A stretch of DNA of 64,000 bases, taken from NCBI GenBank assembly GCA_021399445.1, contig JAJTUQ010000005.1, positions 2,294,001-2,358,000 on the forward strand, given 5' to 3'. The translations under genes were made by a program, and so were the position numbers. The stretch is from Xylogone sp. PMI_703. Lineage: Eukaryota > Ascomycota > Leotiomycetes. Positions 9,401 through 18,658 of the stretch are shown piece after piece. The notes under the pieces were generated by a model. That model was given only the letters and a program-made list of their open reading frames with translations, was not told where the DNA came from and searched no databases. Each line of letters begins with the position of its first letter. The stretch's first letter is position 1.

Positions 9401-11254
9401 CCTATCGAATTTCACCCGTCCGGCGGGGAAAATCAAGCACCACCAGAACCCGTGGAAGCGAGGTACGATCTTCGAAAGCGACAGAGACTCGATGACTCTG
9501 ATGATGAAGACCGTCCTACCAAGATAGTTAAAGCCATGCTTGCAATGCTGGAAGATCAAGATTACCAAGACCCAGACGAGATAGCTCTGGCCAGTTTAGT
9601 AACAGATCTAGATATTGTCATCCCAATGACGTACAAAGAGGCCATTTCAGATCATAGATATGGTCAGAAATGGAAGGAGGCAATTGACGAAGAGATCGCA
9701 TCATTACAGCAAAACGGCACATGGGAAGAAGAAATACCCCCGGAAGGAGCGAACTTGGTCTCCACCAAATGGGTATTCACTATCAAGACGAACCCCGACG
9801 GGACATTAAACAGGTTCAAGGCAAGACTGGTTGCTCGAGGCTTCTCTCAGAAATATGGGCAGGATTTCACTGAGACGTTTGCACCTACGGTTAGAATGGA
9901 TACTCTTCGGATATTCATGGCCATTGTTGCAGCGGAAAACCTTGAATGCCACTCGTATGACGTGAAGAATGCTTTCACCGAATCACACCTACGAGAACGA
10001 ATCTTCCTGTCTCAACCAGACGGAGTACCCAAGTTAAAGAACGGGTACGCATTACGTGTCCTACGGAGTTTGTATGGGCTAAAGCAGTCCGCGCGGGACT
10101 GGAACCTACTCTGCAAGAGTTATCTCGTTAAGATTGGATTTGTCCAAAGCTTAGCTGACCCTTGCCTTTATATCCACAAAGAACGCAAGATCATATTACT
10201 CGTTCACGTGGATGACATCGCTGCTGCTGCACCAAGAGTGCAAGAATTGGAATGGTTTGGAAAGACATTGGCAGATCGATTCCATACCAAGAACCTGGGG
10301 GAGATTCAAGTGATCCTTGGTATCCGTGTTACTAGGAATCGAAAAGAGAAAACACTATTCTTAGATCAAGAACAATACCTGGATAACATTTTGAACCGAT
10401 ATGGAATAACTCAAGAGAAGCACAGGCCAAAGTCAGTGCCAATCTCTAGTTATGACAAGCTACGCCCGACTTCAGACTTTGACAAGAAGGCAAACCTGAC
10501 CGAGTATCAAGAGCGCATAGGAAGCCTGATGTACGCGATGATAAACACCAGACCAGACATCGCGTTCGCTCTAGGCAAGCTTAGCCAGTACATGAGTAAT
10601 CCTGGAGAGCACCATGCCAGTGCCGTAAAGGAACTCTTGAGATATGCCAGATCAACGATCAAACAGCGAGTCCGTTATGGGCCAACTCCAATTCAAGCCA
10701 ACCAATCGTCACGCCAAAGTAATGACGACAACAGACAAGCCGGTAGCTCTACACTAGTCATGTATTCAGATGCAGACTGGGCAGGAGACAAGACCGACCG
10801 GAAGAGCACTTCAGGAAACGTAGCCATGCTTTACGGAGGGCCTGTTTCCTGGGGGAGTAAGAAGCAACGTTCAGTGGCAACTTCAAGCACTGAATCAGAA
10901 TACATTGCAATGTCAATGTGTGTCAAGCAGAGCCAATGGATCGCTCAAATACTCCGTGATATGGGATTCCCTCAATATATTGGGTCAGACCCGATGACTG
11001 TACAAATATTGGGAGATAATCAAGGCGCACTCGCGTTGGTAAAGAACCCACACCTTCACGAGCGATCAAAGCATATTGATATCTGTTACCACTACATCCG
11101 CGACCTAGAAGAGCGTAAACGCATTATCGTCAGCTACGTTCCCACAGCAGATATGGTAGCCGATGGCATGACAAAGCCGTTGCAGAAGACAATGTTCATG
11201 CGGTTCAAGGAACTACTTGGTCTGGCAACAGTAGGAGCAATTAAGAGACAGTAG
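6476..11254 (+). CDS. Ty1/copia gag-pol polyprotein
   Basis: One ATG-to-stop frame of 1592 codons with no frameshift between gag and pol. The N-terminal part is the UBN2/Ty1-gag-like capsid. A zinc knuckle CYLCDGNHSIKYC sits at about residues 285-297 (C-x2-C-x3-H-x4-C, one residue shorter than the usual x4). It is followed by a Ser/Arg/Lys-rich segment, and the aspartic protease site DTGASSH is near 392. The integrase has the HHCC zinc site (WHRRFAH ... CEVC, about 560-600) and the catalytic core YVDACG / RTDNASE / NGPAERA. Reverse transcriptase spans about 1095-1270 with KARLVARGFSQ, YGLKQSARDWN and the active-site HVDD. RNase H (about 1430-1575) has YSDADWAGD and SSTESEYIA. All catalytic residues I can check are present, so the polyprotein looks functional. 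Two near-identical PGGENQ segments (about residues 528 and 982) bracket the integrase and may be protease sites. Confidence 0.97.
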   Translation: MDTDHLARKRPAGILSRANWQEWFKLMRLYFKGESLEFVLNKTITEYAWIQRTPSSINTPVTPASTKTPEITIEGVAKQLESLKVEDGLQSGSKDGIWNIEKQEKYEAASAKVLYMISICIDAMDNELIRDESEAQLAWTKLYSKYSKLLPHAARSEMAQLTSFKLEQGMTIEEGWIRVQELRRRVVKATPELKDGFSTKQIFEFFLAGLPEEYSTVTTVIDAQPTLEIVDKIDILQRHEEKVTNSTALAARDKRARRSQDKGSRSSSRRSGHESSSPDRKDVKCYLCDGNHSIKYCKLRRDARKYVLGLKSKDNKSRHSPKAIRDDERKSHRKSNKSKRHAHGHMAGHSSESNSTSETESSFDDSSEEEDEVAGVSKEAMRMVKPSVWIADTGASSHMTDNPQLFKQPMVDIRRRGIKVGGGRLYAWKKGTAEMKLKDGSTALLSDTLLVPNLGANLLSARRVCEKGFDGSFDPHAMYFTRKNQKNQYIKAKQRGGVYIVSSIVNGPKETALVGDVKTEEGQSRFNPPGGENQNSDSDTETSPTLAPKSVEKVTQRYNLWHRRFAHLGVKKICNLHKVTTLSRPIRKPITKEPCEVCDFTKMKDRVNKALSEWESKRLALIYVDACGPFPPSIKEDRYFAQIVDSATRYIWNIPAKTRAHLVEKLRTWKIQVEYETEEKVKAIRTDNASELLSLLDEWSTSIGIRAETTAGYKSNQNGPAERAIQTTTADARALLKEASLPLEFWNYAVETDAYLRNRTASGPTIDGKVVSPYQAFTGEIPSIDHIRVFGCKCVSYVNRKEHPKESRKDKLMDHGRVAVFVGYNPNTTKQYKVYAPDRGCVIKSSRVSFYEDIQGGTVDLKLRTGDPQGTRNELAIRKPRGRPQNEVIESMPFPDPKDLNNFEIVIPSIANPVVTRNDPTSPAGRQHDQENASDPSVNVSHPGGDEGDEENKIRDQSQAQAENHDSPPGANIASPIEFHPSGGENQAPPEPVEARYDLRKRQRLDDSDDEDRPTKIVKAMLAMLEDQDYQDPDEIALASLVTDLDIVIPMTYKEAISDHRYGQKWKEAIDEEIASLQQNGTWEEEIPPEGANLVSTKWVFTIKTNPDGTLNRFKARLVARGFSQKYGQDFTETFAPTVRMDTLRIFMAIVAAENLECHSYDVKNAFTESHLRERIFLSQPDGVPKLKNGYALRVLRSLYGLKQSARDWNLLCKSYLVKIGFVQSLADPCLYIHKERKIILLVHVDDIAAAAPRVQELEWFGKTLADRFHTKNLGEIQVILGIRVTRNRKEKTLFLDQEQYLDNILNRYGITQEKHRPKSVPISSYDKLRPTSDFDKKANLTEYQERIGSLMYAMINTRPDIAFALGKLSQYMSNPGEHHASAVKELLRYARSTIKQRVRYGPTPIQANQSSRQSNDDNRQAGSSTLVMYSDADWAGDKTDRKSTSGNVAMLYGGPVSWGSKKQRSVATSSTESEYIAMSMCVKQSQWIAQILRDMGFPQYIGSDPMTVQILGDNQGALALVKNPHLHERSKHIDICYHYIRDLEERKRIIVSYVPTADMVADGMTKPLQKTMFMRFKELLGLATVGAIKRQ

Positions 11255-11321
11255 GAGCGGTCAGAGGTGATACTGACAAGATGAGACTGACACAGGCTAC
11301 ATCATAGCACCTGTATGATCT

Positions 11322-11330
11322 GAGTAGGAG
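11322..11330 (+). promoter_or_regulatory. Putative polypurine tract
   Basis: GAGTAGGAG directly precedes the right LTR, where the plus-strand primer is expected. It is short and interrupted by a T, so the call rests mostly on position. Confidence 0.45.
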
Positions 11331-11560
11331 TGTTAGGAATTATGGGAGCAGAGCATACTGGCGCTCGGTAGTTATGCGATCGGAGTGGAACGACTAATAA
11401 TCCGGTAAGAGAGTATTTAAGGGTGCAACCCCTTAAATACTAGATATAAGAATAAGCATACAATGCATTAGCCAATATAAGCCTATTCAACCCTACATTA
11501 CGGTAGTGCCTAGTGAACCAACACTTCCATAATATGAGCATAACGATCATAATCTTCACA
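11331..11560 (+). repeat. Right LTR of copia element
   Basis: Identical to the left LTR over 230 bp and followed by the second TAGTC at 11561-11565. The same 11-bp hairpin is at 11413-11440. Confidence 0.98.
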
Positions 11561-11565
11561 TAGTC

Positions 11566-11955
11566 TTGATTTTATGAAAATATAATTAACTTTTTTATTA
11601 TTTCCGGAATTAACTTATAATTAAAGAAAATCGATTAACTTCTTTATATATATGATAAATAACATTAAATATAATATCTTTAGTAAATAATTAATTATTA
11701 TCAAATAATAATTTAATATAAAAATGAATAACTTATCCCTGAATAGTCATTAATATTCGATTTTGGCTTCTTTGTTGATAAGATTTAGTACTGAATAAAG
11801 TACTCTACTTTTTGGCTATAACCAAAGTTGATTTATTAACTTTGAATATCTTAGCTATTATATAAAGATTCTCGTTAGAGTTTTCGGATAATCATTCTTT
11901 GGCCTTTGTATAACACTCTTTAAGTAAAGTAAATATGGTTATGTTGTTATAAAGA
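11566..11955. other. AT-rich distal piece of the DNA transposon
   Basis: Continuation of the host transposon on the other side of the copia insertion, expected to encode the transposase N-terminus on the minus strand. It is AT-rich and stop-laden and no frame survives. Confidence 0.7.
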
Positions 11956-12101
11956 GTTACGATGAAATCAATTTTTTTTTATTATGCGAAATACATACAA
12001 AATTACAAAAAGTCATATTCGCTTACTGATTATGATCGCTTCCACTGACTAGGAGAAAACGACTAGAAATGAAGGCTGATTAAGCGAAGAGAGCCGACGA
12101 T
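11956..12101 (-). repeat. Right terminal inverted repeat of the Fot1/pogo element
   Basis: Reverse-complement partner of 4018-4163; ends GAGAGCCGACGAT followed by the TA duplication at 12102-12103. Confidence 0.9.
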
Positions 12102-12103
12102 TA

Positions 12104-12459
12104 CTAATCATCAAAGACCTAGATAAAATGGACATTCGGCCGACTCCAAAAGAAAACGGCTATTAGTATCCACTATAGTTCGCTGTGGACCAGCAGTTAC
12201 AAAGCCTAATAACATCATTCGGCCGAACTTTTCCGCCGTGCCCAGCTTATGATAATGCAGCTACAGCCTGGGCCGGGTGGTTTGAATTACCTACACTAAA
12301 GATATTTATGGCATAGGTATGACTATTTTCTTGAAATTATTTATTTATCTTCCTATATTAAACTAAAATACTAACAATTCCGTGGTTATTTCAATACACA
12401 GCTGGAGAAAATATTACTGTTCAACGGCAACCATCGGTAAACACCACGCATCAATTATC
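12104..12459. other. Spacer between transposon and regulator gene
   Basis: 356 bp, probably containing the 3' UTR of the leftward regulator. Two more CGGCCGA heptamers occur at 12137 and 12220. No coding frame. Confidence 0.5.
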
Positions 12460-14709
12460 CTAAATATCAAACTCAAATGTGCCACTTGTGCTTCCAGCTT
12501 GCGACCAGTGATCTACTTCCGAAAAGTAGCTCTGTAACACTTCATCAAGCACTCCGGGTGCAGATTGGGCCGAATTAGCTGATGTGAGGTAAATGGATGG
12601 ATAATCAGCCAACTCTTGCAGACCTTCTTGGCGACCGTTAGAAATGGGCACATGAAATTCGTTCCACTCTGAGACCTTATCAATGCGGAGATTCTTCGAA
12701 CTTGAGCGCCTCGTGGTATAAATTGTGCCAAAATAAGGAATGGTCAGTCTGAGATTACCACTCCAGCTCTGAGGGTTCAATCCAACTGACTGTAGAACCC
12801 TCAAAACATTCAGAGCATGTAGAGCAACAGAATCATTAAATTTAGAACTACTAGTCTCTAAGGAGTCGACTACCTGTGCCACCAGCGTCCAGTCTGACCT
12901 TTCATGTTCCGATAAGTTCTGGTTACCAGTCGTACAAGGAGTCAAGATGTTTAGGATTAGTATCACCACGGCAACAAATGCTTGGAAGTTTGTTAAACCA
13001 CAGTAAAATATGGCGGAAGAATTCCTAATCAAGATGTATCTCTTAATGAGTTCTCGAGAAGCATTCAAACAGCAAAATCGACTATACTCATACTTCCGGT
13101 CCATGGTAGAACGAAGCATGAACGGGAGGTGCAGGGTCAGTTCCAGTTGATGGTGCCATATCTGAATATTTAGACGCCTGCCATGCAAGTTGGCCACATC
13201 CAATCCAAAATTGTTCGCCGCGTCAGGAATTATCCACCATGTTTCTGGCATTGACTTCGCCAGATCTTCTAGCTGGCTCTGTATGCTCTGCGTTACCACG
13301 AAGTCAAGAATCGATGAAGATTGATCTCTGTCAATTATGCGACCGGAAATTGCATCGAGTTGCCTAAGATAAAGCATGTCCTCAAAATCCACAGCTGGTC
13401 CATCAGCACTGGAAATACAATGGTCATCTCTGATACCATATGGAAATCCAAAAAATACAGCAAACAAGCGATCGCTATGAATGATCAGCCGCCATATCAG
13501 TTGAATGCTATTTCCTGCGTCCAAATATGTCTTCATTGGTGAATCGTTCAAGTTATGTAATCCCATCAATTGTCCGATTGCTAATGACCGCCGTATACAA
13601 AGCCATGCACGTCGCGGTTTGCCAGAGTTTATATAAAACAGATGTTGAAGGACGAGAGACTCTAACCCTTCCGATGTGGCAATAACCTCATCATCCGAAG
13701 TAACCAACGAAGAGACAGCAGAGACGATTGATTCCGCCGCCGATTTTGGTCCTGCTGTTAATCCTATACGAGTACCATCAAAATCCCCAGGAAGCTGTTG
13801 CAGACATATTACGATACACATAAGAGCTCGGGCGACTACAGAAGGGTGGCTCCCCAGAAATTTCCCAGTAGATATTATGTCAAGGAGAGTAAAGCTAGAC
13901 CTTGACCGTAGAGATGGGGTGACTATTTGAAGCTGACAAAACCATGGAGCACTTTCAATGCTCAGAATCTCGATAACGCGCTGAGTCGGTATCATCGATG
14001 CCAGAGCAGAAGTGATCTTGTCTAGTTTTGATGGAATGAAGCGGATATTGAAAGTATCAGTCACATCTCTGCTTTTTGTACCGAATTGTGTTGTCCCAGC
14101 TCTAATGGAGAGACCCTTCTCGGGGGTGCTGTATTGAAACTAGTATTCAGTATTAAAATCTGACTTGTATTATATATACATCTATGAAGGTCATCAATAC
14201 TAACCACTGTGTTATCAAAAAGCGAGAAAATGTGAGCATTTTGACGGTATGAAGCTGCTATTGAGGCTGTATCTAAGACATCGTTTCCAAGGCTGTCCAG
14301 ATTTAGTGAAGTCGATACTTGCCTGCCTCGTGCATTGACGGCAACATCTTTCTCCGTAGCTTGGAGTAGTTCCTCGAGCAGTGTTTCAACCCGAGTTAAG
14401 CGATCCCGGAGATCAGAATTACCGTTTGCATCAGGATATCGCTGTGACACGCACTGTGAGGCATGTGATAGACACCAGTTGCATATGGTACTATCTGGAC
14501 TATAGCGACAACGTATCTTTCGGCGTTTACCTTGCAGTCTTGTTAGAGAGAACTTTATACTTATCTAATTATAGCTTACACTCCCAACAACTGTGTGTCC
14601 CCTTCCTAACCTTCCGCAAAGAGGGCGAGGTTTCATGGGTATTACGTGATGCTGAAGAGCTATGATACATGTTGGATTTGCTCAACGGGTGTCCAGCTTT
14701 TCTTGTCAT
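12460..14709 (-). CDS. Zn2Cys6 transcription factor with fungal middle-homology domain
   Basis: Exons (5' to 3' on the minus strand) 14709-14580, 14530-14205 and 14139-12460 join to 711 aa. The 49-bp first intron splits the zinc cluster; splicing restores C-WE-C-KRRKIR-C-RYSPDSTI-C-NW-C-LSHASQ-C (about residues 41-67, spacing 2-6-8-2-6), a complete binuclear cluster. A short coiled segment (LRDRLTRVETLLEELLQA) follows it. The Fungal_trans domain lies in exon 3, with RRAWLCIRRSLAIGQLMGLH and the downstream R-x-W-x-L-I-type segment WRLIIHSDRL. The protein should be a nuclear DNA-binding regulator. The second intron (14140-14204, GTTAGT to CTAG) is chosen because it is the phase-0 join that bridges the two frames, and it is less certain. 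ATG 14709 follows an in-frame stop; ATG 14670 is an alternative. It lies in tandem with the AflR-like gene upstream. Confidence 0.85.
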
Positions 14710-15336
14710 TTAATTAGTAGGTGTCTAAATGGCTCTCTGAAATCTACATCAAATAGTTCTGGCGTAGATTGAGTAGCGCCGTTAGGTAAGCTGGACTCGG
14801 AAATTACTTGATTTGGTTTAAGGAGGTAATCTAGGTGTGACACATGGTCATATCATGGGTTTTACACGGGGAATGGGAGACTTAAATCCGGTTACATTGC
14901 ATTTCGCTATCTACCGTAGAGGTGATCTCTAATCACCATTCTTTGCCAGCTCTGGTTCCAATTGCCGAATGTTTCCCTTCCCCAGATCTAGGTAAATGAG
15001 GCAAAATGCGACCTTAAACGAAGCCCCTATTTCCACTCCTGTCTTTGTTATTGATTCTCCTACTACAAGGTATAACGTCATTGTTGCGAGGTTTTCAATA
15101 CGATTATATTATTGGTACAATTGCCAAGTAGCAAATTGACGAGTGATATGAATATAATGAGTTTTTGTAAAAGTAAGAAATTTAAGAAATTAAATGAGGG
15201 GCCGACATTAGTAGCAATCTCGAGTTAGCGTTGGATGTTTTGCAAATCCGAAAACTTCAGTCCCTAAAGTAACTGGCTTGAACATGCCTTATTCATTCCT
15301 TGGGCAAGTTCGTTACTTATACATGAAAGCTCCACG
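14710..15336. other. Intergenic between two tandem regulators
   Basis: About 630 bp that should contain the promoter of the Zn2Cys6 gene and the 3' end of the AflR-like gene. No coding frame and no clear repeat. Confidence 0.5.
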
Positions 15337-16816
15337 TCATAATTCGCAGCGCCTGTTAATAAAATGCCCTAATTTCAAGACTCGTGCATCTATAGAGTCC
15401 ACGAGCATGACGTGAGCGTTTGACTTGCTGCTTTGAACAGTCTTAAGGTTGACTAAGAACGTCCTGAAAATACCCAGCTGTAGGGTTATAACACCAACAA
15501 ATACACACGGCTCCTCCCTCAATTCTACCTGATAAGTGCTCACCCGTACACGATCGGGTTCCTCAAATCCGGCAACCGGAACTTGAGCCTCACTATTAGG
15601 GGCTTCATGAACTTGCCCATACAACTGGACAAGTAGATCAACTATGTTTTCGTATGATGATATGAGTTTTTGGCATAACACGGTAAGCAACATCGTGATC
15701 GTCGGTATGCCGCTGCAGCGAGTACAATCAAGGAGTGGTCTTGATTGCATCAAAACCCGCTTATTGAGACGGATAAGCTGAGGAATCATGGGTATAGTAG
15801 AGTTACTCTCATTGACAGTAATTGTATCAAGAATATCAAGCGCCACGCTCAGACAGTTGCATAGTTGAGGGCCCAGTGCACCCATATCTACACCGGTTGT
15901 TGTTCTACCCTGTTGAGGGGATCTCAGAATCTCTACATCTCCAGGGAATTCTGGGTTCTCTATATCAATAGTAACACCGGTAGGAGAATCATTATCTGGC
16001 ACGGCCCCAATAGCCTCGGTGTAATCGTAAGCTCGTATGGTCGTAGCGCACTCTAACTCATTAAAAGTCAAAGAACCGGACACTGAAGCCGGCAACACGT
16101 CGGCATGACCTATTTGTATTGACAATAAAGTTTAGTTATGATAATGATAAAGGCATGATTTCAACATTGTCTATGAATATACTCACTATAAGGTCTATGG
16201 TCGGTACTGGTTGCGGTTAGTGTTGTTTCAGCGTCCAGAGGCTCTGCAATCCAATCCGGATGGTGTAGTTGGAAATAATTCTCTCCATCAGTCAAGGCAC
16301 TCCCGCTAAAAAAGTCGTTCCAATGAGTCAATCGAGAGTCAAAGATTCCTTCGAGGTCTAACGTTTCTGACCCACGATAGGAAGTGCTGTTTATCCATGA
16401 AAGAGGAGCTGCTGATGAAGAATCCGCAGGGCTGGGTCCCAACAACTGTACCGATTGACCTGACGCTGAGCTTGAGGCATTATGTTCAATAGGCACCTGT
16501 GCTTGGTGTGTAACGGTCGTAGAGCTACTGTCTTTTGATGAGACATTCCTAGTCCGCCAACGTCTTGACCGAGACGAATCGGAGAATCTGCAAGGAATGT
16601 CCTTCACGCGACATCTCCTGCAGCCTCCTTTTTCCCTTACGCACTTCAACTGTGGTTGGGATGGTATCAACTCACTGCTAGCCAAGGAAAAGCTACAGCG
16701 GATGAAACACTGACCTTGCCGGAACGGCATGCCTGACAAGCAATGCGCGTGAAAACGTTGCTTTCATGTTCGGTGACGAGGGTGCTATCCGCAACATTTC
16801 TCAAGGTGGTAAACAT
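15337..16816 (-). CDS. AflR-like Zn2Cys6 secondary-metabolism regulator
   Basis: Exons 16816-16715, 16649-16187 and 16109-15337 give 445 aa. The zinc cluster is split by a 65-bp intron and reads C-QA-C-RSGKLK-C-VREKGG-C-RR-C-RVKDIP-C at residues 27-54, the compact 2-6-6-2-6 spacing of AflR-type regulators. After a Ser-rich linker, the C-terminal half has the AflR-family pattern: a helix with CLSVALDIL, then RVLMQSRPLLDCTRCSGI, then TMLLTVLCQKLISSYE. In known examples such proteins switch on the biosynthetic cluster they sit in. The ATG at 16816 follows an in-frame TAA. The gene is divergent from the short-chain dehydrogenase at 17243 and in tandem with the other Zn2Cys6 gene, so the local genes are its likeliest targets (inference). 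Confidence 0.9.
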
Positions 16817-17242
16817 GTCGGAAGATAGTTATGCTAGATGTCCCCGTCTTAGACTTCAAGGAAACATTCTCTTCCCTCTGGATATCCTCTGAGACCGGCA
16901 ATAGCTTAAATAGGAAAAATCCGACTCACGTAATCAACATGGGTGGAGCGTGGAGTTCCAGCGCCACAGCCACTTATGATGCAAGCAACCCGATCGGTCC
17001 AATCATATTTCACAGATCTCAGGCGTTAGCATTTCCATCGAAAAGGGAACTTGCGATGGATGCTGATTAATGTATTGATCCAATGAAATGGGAAATCAGC
17101 TCATTATATGATCATAGAACAAGGAATAGTTTTTTATATAAAACTGTCGACCTCTTGGAATTCATACCTACCAAATTGCAAGCAGTATTTTCCAGAACAT
17201 TACCAACCTCCTCAGATTACAAGAAAGAATCTTTTATTCGCA
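16817..17242. promoter_or_regulatory. Divergent promoter region, AflR-like / SDR
   Basis: 426 bp between the start codons of two divergent genes, so it must carry both promoters. I looked for the AflR half-site pattern TCG-N5-CGA and did not see a full match. A TATA-like AT stretch (TTTTTTATATAAAA) lies at about 17129-17142, roughly 100 bp before the SDR ATG. Confidence 0.5.
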
Positions 17243-18658
17243 ATGGCATCTTTCTCAGCAAGAACCACTGGTGATCAGGTCGTCAGTGCCTTTAAATCCG
17301 AAGTCCCAGGTAAAACAGGTGAGTGTCGTATTAGAAAGCTATAAGGGCGTGGACGCGTTCAAACATAGCATTACCACCTGGAAATTTAACAGCTAGGGAA
17401 TAGTTCTTATAACCGGTCCAAGTGAAGGTGGAATTGGAGCGCAGACAGCCATTTTCCTGGCGGCGGGCAAGCCAAAGGCCATTATTCTTGCTGGCCGTAC
17501 TAAGAGCAAGATCCAGCCTGTCATTGATCAGATCCAGAACATCAATCGAGAGATATCAGTTAGCTTTGTACAGCTAGATTTGGCCGACTTATCTAGCGTC
17601 AGGCATGCCGCCGAAGTGATCAACTCTCAGGTTGAAAAATTAGATATCTTGATCAATAATGCCGGCAGTGAGTGCAGTCCTTTCCATACCGACATGGCGA
17701 ATCGCAGGGTTGTACTGAGTACGTTTTGTAGTTATGGCAAAGGCGGATTTCGCGAAAAGTCCAGATGGAATTGAGTTACAGTTTGCTGCAAATCACATCG
17801 GTCATTTCTTGTTTACCAACTTGATCATGCCCAAAATTTTTGCTGCCGGAGAAGGTGCAAGGATTATTAATATTGCAAGCGGCGGATATATAACTGGTGG
17901 TGTTCGTTTCGACGATTACAACTTCAAAGTAAAATTTCCACTGTCTGTAATTTTATACTACATACTGACGCTTAATTGATAGGACGGTACCGAGTATAAT
18001 CCCTGGTTGGCTTACGGGCAGTCAAAAACAGCCAATATTCTCTTTGCATCAGGTCTGACAGCAAGACTGAGAGGAACGGGGGTACTTGCGTTTTCCCTCG
18101 AACCTGGACGTATGTTTCCCACATTGATCGCTGCCATCCATACAATAAGATGCTTTAAGATGCTTTTGGCAAGTTGCTGACTGTGAAATGATACTAGTTG
18201 TTACCGAAACAAAACTTCAAGCCGATATCAGCCAAGAAAGTTTCAAGGATGGAATGGCCATAGCAACAAAGGCCGCAAATGGTAAGACTGACTATAATTT
18301 AAATTTACAATCTTCATATCGTCGATATTTAGAAAGGAAACCTCTCGGTCAAGCGTAGTAATCTTCTTATTAGGAGCCGATATGAAAGCAGAACTGAAAA
18401 CCTTAGTTGAGGGAGCTTCCACAACTCTCTATGCCGCCTTGGCACCAAACATCCGTAGTATGTACTAACCTCATACTTCTGCTTACCACTTTATTGTTTT
18501 CTAATTTTGTTCTGTTTCTAGATCAATCCGGCGCCTTCCTCCGTGATTGTGCCGTCGTTACTGAACCACTGATGGCTCACGCCACTGGAGTTGACAACCA
18601 AGATAAGCTATGGGCGCTGAGTGAAAAGCTCGTTGGACAGGAGTTTACATATGCCTAA
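17243..18658 (+). CDS. Short-chain dehydrogenase/reductase
   Basis: Seven exons (17243-17318, 17404-17667, 17732-17928, 17983-18109, 18198-18281, 18374-18454, 18522-18658) join to 321 aa. The NAD(P) site TGPSEGGIG is at about residues 30-38, the structural NNAG at 109-112, and the catalytic YGQSK (Tyr190, Lys194) follows SKTAN-type context. HFLFTNLI and the C-terminal LWALSEKLVG are typical of the fungal WW-oxidoreductase/retinol-dehydrogenase-like SDR group. Reduction or oxidation of a ketone/alcohol on a small metabolite is the likely reaction; the substrate is unknown. Two joins need care: the first intron ends at GAATAG (17403), not at the earlier CTAG, and the fifth ends at TTATTAG (18373). 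Both give correct frame and family-like sequence. The gene is divergent from the AflR-like regulator. Confidence 0.92.

Larger units (their letters stand above)
5856..11565 (+). mobile_element. Intact Ty1/copia LTR retrotransposon
   Basis: Element body 5861-11560 (5700 bp) with two identical 230-bp LTRs that begin TGTTAG and end TTCACA. The 5-bp target duplication TAGTC is at 5856-5860 and 11561-11565. A primer-binding site directly follows the left LTR, a short purine tract precedes the right LTR, and one uninterrupted gag-pol frame of 1592 codons lies between. The domain order protease, integrase, reverse transcriptase, RNase H is that of Ty1/copia. Identical LTRs, no stops and no RIP signature mean a recent insertion, into a transposon that had already been degraded. 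It looks structurally competent for mobility; whether it is expressed cannot be seen. Confidence 0.97.
4016..12103 (-). mobile_element. RIP-degraded Fot1/pogo-type DNA transposon, split by a copia element
   Basis: The outer ends are inverted repeats beginning ATCGTCGGCTCTCTTCGCTT, at 4018-4163 and 11956-12101. TA dinucleotides flank them at 4016-4017 and 12102-12103, the target duplication of the Tc1/mariner/pogo superfamily. Without the inserted retrotransposon the element would be about 2.4 kb, close to known Fot1/pogo elements. The leftward coding remnant next to the left end reads as the C-terminal part of a pogo/Fot1 transposase (4307 to about 5115). Interior stretches 4931-5855 and 11566-11955 are extremely AT-rich and stop-laden, and the two TIR copies differ mainly by transitions, which is the picture expected after RIP. 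The element is dead. Confidence 0.85.

Noticed and set aside
8041..9460. Repeat of CCGGCGGGGAAAATCAA as sign of recombination in the copia element
   Set aside because: Only 17 nt are shared and flanks differ; a functional linker motif or convergence is likelier. Kept only as a processing-site suggestion.
14140..14204. Two overlapping minus-strand frames near 14060 as two separate genes
   Set aside because: A 65-bp phase-0 intron joins them into one regulator; the second frame has no ATG at its start (GTG).
17319..17403. Apparent one-base frameshift in the SDR at the first intron
   Set aside because: It arises only if the intron ends at CTAG (17397). Ending at GAATAG (17403) restores frame and gives KTVLITGPSEGG, the correct family sequence.
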